From assembly GCA_016192455.1 (NCBI GenBank), contig JACPUC010000014.1, positions 56,845-120,844 of the forward strand: 64,000 nt of DNA, given 5' to 3'. The notes under the pieces were generated by a model, which worked only from the letters and a program-made list of their open reading frames with translations, was not told where the DNA came from and ran no database searches. A program made the position numbers and the translations under genes. Source of the DNA: Candidatus Tectimicrobiota bacterium (GTDB lineage: Bacteria; JACPUC01). Of the stretch, positions 20,243 to 28,824 are shown one piece after another; position 1 is the stretch's first letter, and every line of letters starts with the position of its first letter.

Positions 20243-20521
20243 TTAGAGGGACTTCTTGAAACCCGGAGCTGGCTTGAAGCCGACCGTCTTCGAGGCCCTG
20301 ATCTTGATCTCGGCCCCGGTCTGGGGGTTGCGGCCCTTGCGTGCGGCGCGTTTCCGCACGTTCCAGGTGCCAAAGTTGGGGAAGGAGAAGCGACCGTCCT
20401 TCTTGATCGACTTCGCAATCACCAAGAAGGAGCTGTCAACAATCTCTTCAACTGTCTTCTTGCTGAGATTCAGCCCCTTCTTCTCCTTCGTGATGGCCTC
20501 CACCAATTCTGCCTTAGTCAT
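20243..20521 (-). CDS. HU/IHF-family DNA-bending protein
   Basis: 92 residues from the ATG at 20521; GGGAGGTGA about 7 nt upstream fixes this start over the GTG at 20530, which is part of the Shine-Dalgarno itself. Motifs: MTKAELVEAI (dimer helix), FSFPNFGTWNVRKRAARKGRNP (beta arm; the 'GRNPQTG' turn with the intercalating Pro) and 'FKPAPGFKKSL' at the end. It is a histone-like nucleoid protein that bends DNA. It stands alone behind its own promoter. Confidence 0.95.
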   Translation of the reverse strand: MTKAELVEAITKEKKGLNLSKKTVEEIVDSSFLVIAKSIKKDGRFSFPNFGTWNVRKRAARKGRNPQTGAEIKIRASKTVGFKPAPGFKKSL

Positions 20522-20686
20522 CTGCGTCACCTCCCTTCACCTACTGTAAACTCGTGGCGGCTGACCCACCACAACCTTCCGCGACCCCTCCCGTGGCTCC
20601 AACTGGGGAAACCAACCACTTCCGCAGGCGACTGACCCCAGTGCTAGACAGGACGCCACTCCGCTCGCGCTCCCACTCCGGAATAC

Positions 20687-20715
20687 GCTCTACTACAGGG
20701 CTTGCGGTATGTCAA
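20687..20715 (-). promoter_or_regulatory. possible promoter for the HU gene
   Basis: Minus strand: perfect TTGACA (20715-20710), 17-bp spacer, weak TAGAGC (20692-20687, 3/6). Leader about 160 nt. Confidence 0.4.
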
Positions 20716-20718
20716 TAG

Positions 20719-21258
20719 CTAATTTGCGTTGTCCTGACGCTTCGTTCCGGGGACTTGTCCACCCGCGCCATTCAGCCGCAGCTCGGAGTGCACCGCTTTC
20801 ACTTCCGCCATCGCCTGCACGGCGCTGAGAAGCTGCCGCAAAACTCGGCGGTTCGGCACCTTTCCCGTAAACGTCACCACACCGCGGTTGACCGTGAAAT
20901 CCAGCTCCTCGAAGGAAAGCTCGCGCGTCTCGTTGATCACGGTGTTAATCTTCGCCGTCAATATTGTATCGTCGATAAATTCGCCAAACGTCTTGTTTTT
21001 GACTTGGGAATCCTTCGCCACCGCGACTTCCCCGGCGCCACCGGCAGCCACCAGCGGTGCACAGCCCCACAACAAGCCGAGGCAGAGAAGCCCGCCCAAC
21101 TGCAGGAAGCGAGCCGCCCCACGAGCTCGCCTGCCTTGCCAACAGCGCGACCCCCCGAAATGACGCCGCCAAGTTCTCACGCAGTGCCGTGCAGCCAACC
21201 CCTTCCAAGCCCCCGGAAAAATGCTTGCGCTACGGCAAAAAGGCTCCTTCGACACCAT
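20719..21258 (-). CDS. BON-domain lipoprotein
   Basis: 179 residues from ATG 21258; a GTG at 21180 gives 153 residues and also keeps the signal. The lipobox is in LLWGCAPL. The BON domain (about 90-165) shows 'FIDDTILTAKINTVI', 'LDFTVNRGVVTFTGKV' and 'VKAVHSELRL', the alpha-beta-beta pattern of OsmY/DolP-type proteins that bind membranes and maintain the envelope. An outer-membrane or periplasmic location is inferred. Neither start has a good Shine-Dalgarno. It lies upstream of the HU gene on the same strand but that gene appears to have its own promoter. Confidence 0.82.
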   Translation of the reverse strand: MVSKEPFCRSASIFPGAWKGLAARHCVRTWRRHFGGSRCWQGRRARGAARFLQLGGLLCLGLLWGCAPLVAAGGAGEVAVAKDSQVKNKTFGEFIDDTILTAKINTVINETRELSFEELDFTVNRGVVTFTGKVPNRRVLRQLLSAVQAMAEVKAVHSELRLNGAGGQVPGTKRQDNAN

Positions 21259-21277
21259 ATGTCGTGTCCGATTTTGA

Positions 21278-21306
21278 AAATTACCCCATCATATGGTAGT
21301 AGTCAA
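21278..21306 (-). promoter_or_regulatory. possible promoter for the BON lipoprotein gene
   Basis: Minus strand: TTGACT (21306-21301), 17-bp spacer, TAATTT (21283-21278, 3/6). It sits in the 301-bp divergent gap before the MFS gene. Confidence 0.35.
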
Positions 21307-21559
21307 GCGGAATCTTACATCAAGGTTTCAGTCTGAATTGTCTCTTCCCAGCTCCGCTGCCTCTGCAGCCGTGCAGACGAGCCGGCGTGATCCACTCTTT
21401 GCCGACGGCGGCAGATTGCGTTCACCCCTGGTTGTGGCTACGCCGCGTCCCATGGCAGGCCGCTCGGGTGCAGGCCGCCTTTTCGCTTGCGCGTCAGGGA
21501 CCGCCACACTAGTATGAGGGACGCGCGCCGCCAGAGCTTCGGCACTCAGCCCAGCATGG

Positions 21560-22759
21560 GTGGTACGCGGTCAGTACAAGGAGCTGCCGTTGAACTGGGT
21601 CGCCGTGATGGGCATCTTGCTCGGTCATATGTTCGTCGATATGTCGCAGAATATCCTGCCGATCGTCCTGCCGCGCCTGCGCGAGCTTTTCAGCCTCAGC
21701 TACACGCAAATCGCCTTGGTGGTGACGGTGATGAATGTCACCTCCTCGATCATTCAACCGATCTTCGGGTTTCTCTATGATCGCTGGCAGAGCACCTGGT
21801 TGATTGCGGTTGGGATTATCTGGACGGGTCTCTTCCTTGGCCTGGTGGGGTTGGCCCCGAACTATGGTTGGTTGCTTGCCTGCACGGCGGCCGCGGGAAT
21901 CGGCACGGCGGCGTTTCATCCCGCCGCCACCATGGCCACCAGCGCGGCCAGCGGCAGCCGCAAAGCCTTCGGCATGTCCTTCTTCGGCATCGGCGGCAAC
22001 CTCGGTTTCGCCATTGGTCCCATGGTTGGGGCGCTGCTCGTCTTCCTGCTGGGGATGCCCGGCCTCCTCTTCCTCTTGCTGCCCGGAATTGCCGCTGCTC
22101 TCTTCGTCTATCGGCACCGCGCCATGTACACCGTCCCCACCTTGCGGCCCGTCGCGCGGCGGCAACTCCAGGGACCGACCCCGGCGCAGCTCTTCAGCCT
22201 GGGGGCGCTCTGCGTCGTCATTATCGTGCGCTCCTGGGCCTACATGAGCTTCATCGTCTTCCTGCCGCACTACTTCACCAACCAGGGCATCTCCACCGGC
22301 GCCACCAGCGTGCTGGTCTTTGTTTTCCTGGCGGCGGGCGCCGTGGGCGGCTTCTTCGGCGGCCACTACTCGGATCGCTTCGGACGGCGCAAGTTCATCA
22401 TCTTCCCCATGATGAGCTACACGCCGATGATGCTCCTCTACCTGTCGAGCGCGGGCGGCTGGAACATCGTCCTCCTGGCGCTCGCCGGCGCATTTCTCCT
22501 CTCCTCCTTCTCTGTCACCGTGGTCCTGGCGCAGGAGATTCTGCCTCAAAGTCCCGGCTTGGCCTCTGGGCTTTCCCTTGGTCTCTCCTTTGGGATCGGC
22601 GGCCTGGGCGTGAGTCTCACCGGGGTGATCGCCGATGCCTTCAGCATCCAGGCAGCGCTCTGGCTGCTGGCCGTGGTCCCCTTCTTCGCGGCCCTGCTTA
22701 CCCTGCTCATCCGCACGGGGGAGCGGCAGGTGCTGGTGCCGCGCGAGGCGGGCGCGTAG
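21560..22759 (+). CDS. MFS transporter, fosmidomycin-resistance-like
   Basis: 399 residues with about 12 hydrophobic segments. 'LGHMFVDMSQNILPIVLPRL' and 'IIQPIFGFLYDRW' in the first helices, and 'FGGHYSDRFGRRK' in the middle loop (the MFS D-R-x-G-R-R signature), mark it as a major facilitator. The N-terminal pattern resembles the Fsr group of drug exporters. AAGGAG at 21578-21583 lies 6 nt before an in-frame TTG at 21590, so the real start may be that TTG, ten codons after GTG 21560. Substrate unknown. Followed by hscB after 112 bp. Confidence 0.88.
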   Translation: MVRGQYKELPLNWVAVMGILLGHMFVDMSQNILPIVLPRLRELFSLSYTQIALVVTVMNVTSSIIQPIFGFLYDRWQSTWLIAVGIIWTGLFLGLVGLAPNYGWLLACTAAAGIGTAAFHPAATMATSAASGSRKAFGMSFFGIGGNLGFAIGPMVGALLVFLLGMPGLLFLLLPGIAAALFVYRHRAMYTVPTLRPVARRQLQGPTPAQLFSLGALCVVIIVRSWAYMSFIVFLPHYFTNQGISTGATSVLVFVFLAAGAVGGFFGGHYSDRFGRRKFIIFPMMSYTPMMLLYLSSAGGWNIVLLALAGAFLLSSFSVTVVLAQEILPQSPGLASGLSLGLSFGIGGLGVSLTGVIADAFSIQAALWLLAVVPFFAALLTLLIRTGERQVLVPREAGA

Positions 22760-22871
22760 GTCAGGCAGGCGCGGGGGATTGGTCCTACGCTCGCCATGGA
22801 GGAGACGGAGGAGAAGGAGGTTCGGCGCAGCGGCGGGGATGAGACCGTGCAGCGGGGCAAGGAGCTGAGAA

Positions 22872-23588
22872 ATGTCGGCGGAGCGGCTTGATGTGCAGCA
22901 TCTACGCTTGGCGGGGGAGGACGCGGGCGAGCACCTCTGCTGGTCCTGCCAGCGCCAAACGCCCCCCCAGCCGTTCTGCGTGAACTGCTCGAAGCTCCAA
23001 CCCTTCCCTGCCGAGACTGATTACTTCAGCCTCTTCGGGCTGGAGCGCAAGCTGTCCTTGGACCAAAGCGAACTTGAGGCGCGGTTCTACGAGCTGAGCC
23101 GCGCCTTCCATCCCGATTTCTTTCAGCAGCGCAGCCGGAACGAGCAGCGCCTGAGCCTGGAATACGCCGCCATGGTCAATCGCGCCTACCGCACCCTGCG
23201 CGACCCCTGGGCCAGGGCGGAGTATCTCATCCACCTCGAGCAAGGGGTCGCCGCGGACATCCGCGCCGAAGCCCCCGGCGCCCTCCTCGAAGAGGTGCTC
23301 GAAGCCCAGGATCTCATCGAGAGCGCCCGGCGGGGGAGCGCGGACGCGGGCCGGCGCGACGAGCTGCGGGCGGTGCGGGAGCGCTTTGCCGCAGCTCAGG
23401 AGGAGCTGGTCAGGCAGCTCGAGGCGCTCTTCCAGCACTGGGATGAAACCCTGGGCGCCGCGGCGCTGAGCGATCAGGAGCGCCGGCAGAAGCGGCAGGC
23501 AGTCATCCAGGGGTTGCACCACGGGCTGTCGCAGCGCAAGTACCTCGCCAATGTCGTGCGCGACATCGACGCCGTCCTGGAGGCGTGA
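22872..23588 (+). CDS. hscB: Fe-S assembly co-chaperone HscB with N-terminal zinc ribbon
   Basis: 238 residues. A four-Cys ribbon (C23, C26, C36, C39: CWSC ... CVNC) precedes the J-domain (about 50-115), whose HPD at 80-82 stimulates HscA ATPase. The C-terminal three-helix part (about 125-235) binds the IscU scaffold. The zinc ribbon is the form seen in eukaryotic HSC20 and some bacteria and is absent in E. coli HscB. GGAG about 8 nt before the ATG supports the start. No iscU, hscA or fdx is in this window. The 3' end is convergent with the thioesterase gene, with only 12 bp between stops. Confidence 0.9.
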   Translation: MSAERLDVQHLRLAGEDAGEHLCWSCQRQTPPQPFCVNCSKLQPFPAETDYFSLFGLERKLSLDQSELEARFYELSRAFHPDFFQQRSRNEQRLSLEYAAMVNRAYRTLRDPWARAEYLIHLEQGVAADIRAEAPGALLEEVLEAQDLIESARRGSADAGRRDELRAVRERFAAAQEELVRQLEALFQHWDETLGAAALSDQERRQKRQAVIQGLHHGLSQRKYLANVVRDIDAVLEA

Positions 23589-23600
23589 GGTCGCTCGACG

Positions 23601-24065
23601 CTAAGCCCTCTTCTTGGCGACGCGCTTCCCAGCAGGCGGTTTCTCCGCGGGCTGGTAGTACGATTCGAGCAAGGCCCGCAGGCGATCGGGAATCGGCACG
23701 GTCTGCTGCGTCTCGAGCGACAGGACGCAGATCGACACCGAGCCTTCGGCGATGGCCGCATTGCCGGCCTTCTGCGCCACGCGAAAGCCGAAGGTGAAGC
23801 TGCGCACGTTGAGCTCGCGCACCCACAGGTCGATGCGCAGCTCGTCATCAAGCCGCGCCGGCCCGCGGTACTCGCAGGAGACGGAGACGCGCGGGATGCG
23901 CACCTTCAACTCCCGGTACATCTGAGATTGCGGCAACCCCTTCTGGCGGTAGAACTCGTTCTCGGCGATCTCAAAGAAGTCGAAGTAGCGCGCGAAGTAC
24001 GCCACTCCTGCCATATCGGTGTCCGGCCAACGCACGATGTAATCCAGGGAGAACGTCTTCCCCAT
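23601..24065 (-). CDS. YbgC-type acyl-CoA thioesterase (hot-dog fold)
   Basis: 154 residues. 'YIVRWPDTDMAGVAYFARYF' (about 9-28) is the 4-hydroxybenzoyl-CoA thioesterase/YbgC signature; Asp17 is the probable catalytic acid. The hot-dog helix follows ('FFEIAENEFYRQKGL'). It hydrolyses short acyl- or aroyl-CoA thioesters; the exact substrate is not deducible. A Lys/Arg-rich tail (KRVAKKRA) ends the protein. GGAGAGGGG about 6 nt upstream supports ATG 24065. In E. coli ybgC is with tol-pal genes; here it is solitary, with a strong promoter about 280 nt upstream. Confidence 0.9.
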   Translation of the reverse strand: MGKTFSLDYIVRWPDTDMAGVAYFARYFDFFEIAENEFYRQKGLPQSQMYRELKVRIPRVSVSCEYRGPARLDDELRIDLWVRELNVRSFTFGFRVAQKAGNAAIAEGSVSICVLSLETQQTVPIPDRLRALLESYYQPAEKPPAGKRVAKKRA

Positions 24066-24342
24066 GTCCGCCCCTCTCCGTCATGAGCAGCTCTGCCTCT
24101 CCTCACCTGCCCAGCAGAGCCATCTTCCGCCTCTCCCCCGCCGCTGCCGGCACGTGTCGAGGTGTCTCGCCTCGGCCCGGCGGCAGCCTGTCGGGATTCC
24201 CTCGGTTGGGCGCTGGAGCTGATTCGCGGGGCCGTCCAGGTGGCTAGCGCACCCGCCGCTGCGCCTCGCGCCAGCCGGGCGTTCAGCTCCGCAGCAGGCC
24301 CGCCATGGCCGGTCCGCGCAACCGCCGCATTCCAAACGCGGC

Positions 24343-24371
24343 ATTCTAACAACCGACTCGGCGGCGGTCAA
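24343..24371 (-). promoter_or_regulatory. strong sigma70 promoter upstream of the thioesterase gene
   Basis: Minus strand: TTGACC (24371-24366, 5/6), 17-bp spacer, TAGAAT (24348-24343, 5/6). The message would have a 270-nt leader (24066-24336). I recognise no RNA family in that leader, but a small RNA cannot be excluded. Confidence 0.6.
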
Positions 24372-24458
24372 ACGCTCCGCGCCCTGATGGAGTGCGCCCA
24401 GCTCCTGAGCGGCGGGCGCACCGCTCCCCCGCAGCAGACCTCTCCACTGATCCGGTGC

Positions 24459-24476
24459 TTGTGTGCTGTTTCACAA
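24459..24476. promoter_or_regulatory. Rex-like imperfect palindrome
   Basis: TTGTGTGCTGTTTCACAA resembles the NADH-sensing repressor Rex operator TTGTGAA-N4-TTCACAA, with two mismatches in one half-site. It lies 88 bp upstream of the TTGACC box at 24371. No rex gene is in the window, so function is inferred only. Confidence 0.3.
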
Positions 24477-24552
24477 ATTCTATCGCCAGAATTTGCGAGG
24501 GAGCCTCGCCCCCTCGCGCACCCCGACTACGCGAGCTGCTGCGCAGCTCGCG
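24474..24552. repeat. cluster of hairpins at the ftsK 3' end
   Basis: Three inverted repeats lie in 80 bp: an 8-bp stem CAAATTCT/AGAATTTG with a 6-nt loop (24474-24495, spanning the ftsK stop), GCGAGG-GAG-CCTCGC (24495-24509), and a perfect 10-bp stem CGCGAGCTGC with a 3-nt loop (24530-24552). They lie in the abnormal tail of ftsK and may terminate it. Confidence 0.55.
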
Positions 24553-27143
24553 GGGATTGGGGATGTGGGGAAGCAAAGGTCTTGCGCAAAAACTCCCCCA
24601 CCACATGGCCCGCAGAACATCTCGATCATGCGGGCGGCGCGGTTGTAACCGACGCGCAAGCGGCGCTGCAGCATGGAGATCGAGGCCTGCCCGGTGCGCG
24701 CGACGAGGGCCACTGCTTCGTCGTACTTCTCGTCGTAGCCCTCCTCATCGGTGGCATCCCCTTCCTGCGCCGCGCTCACCACGAGGTCGCGGTACTCCGG
24801 CTGTTGCTGCTCCCGCCAGAAGCTGACGAGGCGTTTGATCTCCTCCTCGGAGACATAGGCCCCGTGGATGCGCTTCAGCGAGGAGGTGCCGGGGGGGAGG
24901 AAGAGCATATCACCCTGGCCCAATAGGCGTTCGGCCCCGTTGCCGTCCAGGATGGTGCGCGAGTCGGTGCGCGACGACACCTGGAAGGAGATGCGGGCGG
25001 GGAAATTGGCCTTGATGAGGCCGGTGAGCACATCGACCGACGGGCGCTGCGTGGCGACCAGGAGGTGCACCCCCGAGGCCCGCGCCATCTGGGCCAGCCG
25101 CGCCAGCGACTCCTCGACCTCGCGGGAAGAGACGATCATCAGGTCCGCCAGCTCGTCGATGAGCACGACAATGTACGGCAGCTTGCCGGCCGGCGTGGTC
25201 GTTACCAGTTCCTCGGCGTCGGCGGCAAGGAGGTTCGGCGCGTCGGCCGCCGCGGCCTCGCGCTCGCCGGCGGGCGCCCGCGGATCATGGTGCTCACGCT
25301 CCACCAGGAGGTTGTACCGGGCGATGTTGCGCACCCCCCGCTCGGAGAGGAGCCGGTAGCGGCGCTCCATCTCCTCCACCACCCACTTCAACGCCACCGC
25401 CGCCTTCTTGGGATGCGTGACGACCGGCGCCAGGAGGTGGGGCAGGCCATCGTAGAGCGTGAACTCGAGCATCTTCGGATCGATGAGAAGGAGTTTCACG
25501 TCCTGCGGCGTAGCCCGGAACAAGATGCTGCAGATGATGCTGTTCATGGCTACGCTCTTGCCCGAGCCCGTGGCCCCCGCGATGAGGAGGTGCGGGATGC
25601 GCGCCAGATCGGTCCACGCCGGATGACCAAGCATGTCCTTGCCAAGGGCGATGTTCAAGAGCCCCTCGGCGTCGCGGTACTGACGGTCGGCGATGATGTC
25701 CTTCAGCACCACCGCCTCGCGCCGGCGATTAGGAATCTCGATGCCGACGACGGCCTTGCCCGGCACCGGCGCCACAATGCGCACGCTGTAGGCCTTCATG
25801 GCCAGGGCCAGGTCGTCGCTGAGGCTGGCGATGCGGTTCACCTTGACGCCGGAGGCCGGCTCGTACTCGTACATTGTCACCACGGGACCCGGCAGCACCT
25901 GCACCACCCTCCCCTCGATGCCGTAATCGCGCAGCTTCTCTTCCAGGCGTTGCGAGTTGGCGATCAGCTCCTCGCGCTTCGCGGCACTCTCCGGGGGAGG
26001 AGGATCATCCAGGAGGCTCAGCGGCGGGAGCTGGTACCCCTGCAGGTGGTGGGGAGGGGTCGGTTGCACCTCAAAGACCTCGCCAGGCGCCGGCCGCCTC
26101 TCCGCCACAATGCGCGGCGGCGCGGCCGCCTGCCCGCCCTGGAGCGCTGGATATGCGGGCGTGGGCGCGGCATCTTCGCGCGGCTCTTGCTCTTCTGGAA
26201 GCAGCAACGCGGTATCGTCCGGCCGCGGCAGGAGAGCGGCGGGCGATCGTGGGGGATCACGGACCGCAAGCTCGTCCACCTCGTCCCACGGCTCGCAGGC
26301 GGGGCGAGGAGCATCGAGCGTCGCGGCAAGCGGTTCCGGACGGAGGAGCGGCTGGTACTCGAAGAAGTGGTCGACCTTCGGCAGGCGCAAACCGCGCAGC
26401 CCCCGCGCCATCTCCAGGCCCAGGAGTTTCAGCCCCTTGCCAATTCCCCAGGCTGCCCACAGCAGCAGTCGCGCGGCGGCCGCAACGAGCCGCAGCGCGC
26501 CCAGGCCGCCGCAGCGCGCCGCGCTGACCAACAGCCGGGCAACCTTCGGGATGAGGAGGGTGAGTGACAGGCCCGTCCCTCTCACGCCCGAGGCGGTGAG
26601 CAGGAAGCCGAGCACCACCGCGCTGCCGAGCTCGCCAAAGTACCGCCCTACCAGGTGCTTGATGAGGTGGCCGAGCTGGCCGCCGGCGTGCACCTCCGCC
26701 GGTCTGGCGAGGGCCAGAGCAGCCGCCGCGCCGAGCAGGAAGACGACCTGGGCCGCCAGCACTCCCCAGCCCAGGCCACGCGGCGGCGGGCGCAGCATCC
26801 AGGCGAGGTTGTACAGGAGGAAGCAGGGCAGGAGGAAGGCGGCCCTTCCCAGGACCATGACGAGCCAGCGCGCCGTTGCCGCTCCGGCGATGCCGGCGGC
26901 GTTGCCCGAGGTCGAAACCTCGAGGCTGACCAGGCTCACCCCCAGGAAGCCGACGAGGCCAAGCCCGGCGATGAACAGGAGCTCCTTGCCGAATCTTGAG
27001 CCGCGGCCCGGGTCCGCAGCAAGACGCGCGCCTTCGGTCGTCCGCCAGTCGGTCCGCTGGAGGACGTTCGGAGAGATTCGTGGGCGGGGAGAGTGTCTCG
27101 ATCTCACGCCGTTCGCATGGCCTCCCTCAGTAACTTCGAGCAC
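24480..27143 (-). CDS. ftsK: DNA translocase FtsK, abnormal C-terminal end
   Basis: 887 residues from GTG 27143. FtsK pumps DNA at the septum and activates dif recombination. About four membrane helices lie at 53-75, 90-115, 125-147 and 170-190; a Pro-rich linker (about 260-395) follows. The motor has Walker A GATGSGKS (523-530), Walker B VVLIDELADLM (about 659-669) and ATQRPSVDV. The gamma winged-helix (about 805-842) reads normally through 'RLRVGYNRAARMIEM', then changes to a Cys/Gly/Pro-rich tail (843-887; bases 24480-24617) unlike the usual acidic-Gly-Pro 'wing' ending. An insert of about 40 residues (about 612-652) precedes Walker B. The tail could be a frameshift, a replaced end or an assembly junction. 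Confidence 0.93.
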   Translation of the reverse strand: MLEVTEGGHANGVRSRHSPRPRISPNVLQRTDWRTTEGARLAADPGRGSRFGKELLFIAGLGLVGFLGVSLVSLEVSTSGNAAGIAGAATARWLVMVLGRAAFLLPCFLLYNLAWMLRPPPRGLGWGVLAAQVVFLLGAAAALALARPAEVHAGGQLGHLIKHLVGRYFGELGSAVVLGFLLTASGVRGTGLSLTLLIPKVARLLVSAARCGGLGALRLVAAAARLLLWAAWGIGKGLKLLGLEMARGLRGLRLPKVDHFFEYQPLLRPEPLAATLDAPRPACEPWDEVDELAVRDPPRSPAALLPRPDDTALLLPEEQEPREDAAPTPAYPALQGGQAAAPPRIVAERRPAPGEVFEVQPTPPHHLQGYQLPPLSLLDDPPPPESAAKREELIANSQRLEEKLRDYGIEGRVVQVLPGPVVTMYEYEPASGVKVNRIASLSDDLALAMKAYSVRIVAPVPGKAVVGIEIPNRRREAVVLKDIIADRQYRDAEGLLNIALGKDMLGHPAWTDLARIPHLLIAGATGSGKSVAMNSIICSILFRATPQDVKLLLIDPKMLEFTLYDGLPHLLAPVVTHPKKAAVALKWVVEEMERRYRLLSERGVRNIARYNLLVEREHHDPRAPAGEREAAAADAPNLLAADAEELVTTTPAGKLPYIVVLIDELADLMIVSSREVEESLARLAQMARASGVHLLVATQRPSVDVLTGLIKANFPARISFQVSSRTDSRTILDGNGAERLLGQGDMLFLPPGTSSLKRIHGAYVSEEEIKRLVSFWREQQQPEYRDLVVSAAQEGDATDEEGYDEKYDEAVALVARTGQASISMLQRRLRVGYNRAARMIEMFCGPCGGGVFAQDLCFPTSPIPASCAAARVVGVREGARLPRKFWR

Positions 27144-27181
27144 TTTATAGAAAATTGCATCTAAGTTATCGGATCAAAAAG

Positions 27182-27210
27182 AATTTACTACAACTTGGGC
27201 GAGTTGACAA
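27182..27210 (-). promoter_or_regulatory. sigma70-like promoter for ftsK
   Basis: Minus strand: TTGTCA (27210-27205, 5/6), 17-bp spacer, TAAATT (27187-27182, 4/6). Leader about 30 nt to GTG 27143. Confidence 0.5.
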
Positions 27211-27322
27211 GGGGAAGCTGCGGAGAATGTGGCGCGAAGCTTAGGAGACGCACCTGGACTGGCGGGTGGGGGCGCTATGCTGAGCGGCCCGCGCGAAGCC
27301 ACGCCGCGGCAGGAAGCCCGCC

Positions 27323-28594
27323 TCAGCCAGGCGCGTCGTCGCGTTCCGGCACGCCCTGGACCAGGATCAGGCCGGCGACAAAGAAGGCCAGGACGCTGAG
27401 GATCGCCAGGCGCTGGCTCCCTGTCCAGGAGGAGACGAGACCGAAGACGAGCGGTCCGACAGCCGCCGAGAGTCTCCCGCTCACCCCATAGAAGCCGAAG
27501 AATTCCGCGCCTTGCGGTGCGGGAAGAAGGGAGGCCATCATGGCGCGGCTGGTCGACTGGCTTGAACCTATGGCCAGACCGGCCAGGAGGCCCACCACCG
27601 AGAAGAGGGCGCGCGAACGCGCCGCAAACGCTCCCAGAATCACCACCACCCAGAGCACGAGGGTGAGCGTGAGGGTGCGCTTGCTGCCCAGCCAATCACC
27701 CACCCAGCCGAAGAGGATAGCGCCAACGATGCCGCTCGTCTGCACGGAGAGATAGAAGAGGATAAGCTGGTCCATGCTCATGCCCAGGGTGTGGCTGGCG
27801 TAGATGCTGCTGAAGTAAATGACCGTGGTGATCCCCTCGTTGTAGCAGCAGTAGGCAACGAGGAAGCGGGCGGCGCGGCGGTGGCGGCGCACCTCGCGCA
27901 GGGTCTGGCGCCAACGGCGGTAGCCGACCTTGAAGGCGCGAAACAGCGGCAGGGGGTTCGCATCGACGCGCTCGCGACGCTCCCGTAGCCAGAGCGCCGC
28001 TGGCAAGGTGAAGAGGGCGAAGAAGAGGGCGGTCAGGAAGAAGCTCAGGCGCACATTGGCCAGGTTTTCAGGGGCAAGGCCGCCGGCCAGGAGGGGCCGA
28101 GCGAGAAGGATCACACCCACCGCGCCGGCATATCCGAGGGCCCATCCATAGCCGGAAAGCGTATGCAGGAGGTGCGGCGGAGCGATCTGCGGCAGGAACG
28201 CATTGTAGAAGACGCTGCCCATCTCGAAGGCGATATTCGCGCTGATAAAGAGGACCATGCCCGCAAACACCATGCCCGGACCGATGCGGGCGAGCAAGGC
28301 CGTGCCGGCGATGCAGAGCGCCGAGAACGCCAGGAGGCCCCGCTTGCGCGCCGCGGCGGCGTCGCTCCAGGCTCCCAGGAGCGGCGCCAGGCAGGCCACC
28401 AGCAGCATGGAGATGGCGCCGTTCACCCCCCAGAGGAGATCGCCGAAGTTCGTCGCTCCCCCCACCACGATCTGGCGGAAGTAGACGGCGTAGACGAAGG
28501 TGACGATGATGACGGAGAAGGAGGTGTTAGCGAAGTCGTAGAGCATCCAGGCCCACTGCTCAGCACTCAGGCGGAAGATCAGCCAGCGGCGCAT
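27323..28594 (-). CDS. UMF1 (Atg22-like) MFS transporter
   Basis: 423 residues with about 12 hydrophobic segments. The opening 'WAWMLYDFANTSFSVIIVTF' is the hallmark of the UMF1 family, related to the yeast vacuolar amino-acid effluxer Atg22. The middle cytoplasmic loop is basic (RERRERVD ... RRWRQTLREVRRHRR). The second half contains 'LFGWVGDWLGSKRTL', the MFS loop motif. Substrate unknown; efflux of amino acids or similar is a family-based guess. It is the gene between ftsK and the liv genes, on the same strand as both. Confidence 0.9.
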   Translation of the reverse strand: MRRWLIFRLSAEQWAWMLYDFANTSFSVIIVTFVYAVYFRQIVVGGATNFGDLLWGVNGAISMLLVACLAPLLGAWSDAAAARKRGLLAFSALCIAGTALLARIGPGMVFAGMVLFISANIAFEMGSVFYNAFLPQIAPPHLLHTLSGYGWALGYAGAVGVILLARPLLAGGLAPENLANVRLSFFLTALFFALFTLPAALWLRERRERVDANPLPLFRAFKVGYRRWRQTLREVRRHRRAARFLVAYCCYNEGITTVIYFSSIYASHTLGMSMDQLILFYLSVQTSGIVGAILFGWVGDWLGSKRTLTLTLVLWVVVILGAFAARSRALFSVVGLLAGLAIGSSQSTSRAMMASLLPAPQGAEFFGFYGVSGRLSAAVGPLVFGLVSSWTGSQRLAILSVLAFFVAGLILVQGVPERDDAPG

Positions 28595-28824
28595 GGACCA
28601 GCCCCCGGACGATCACCCGCTCTGCCAGCCGGGGTTGCCGAGGCGGGCAGCGGCGTTGGCAAGGAGGCGCACGACACGGCAGGGTACGAAGCTGGAGGGA
28701 CGAGTACTGGGGAGCCTGCGGCGTTGCGGCGAGGGCGGCTCCACCCCGCCATGAGGAACTCCGCCGGCGAATCGATCGGGGGGAGAGGCTCGAGCCTTAC
28801 TGGGAACGCAAGGATCGCTCCCGG

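Noticed and set aside
28614-28824. Possible gene between the UMF1 transporter and livG
   Set aside because: Open frames here are short and Arg/Gly-rich on both strands; no ribosome site or family match.
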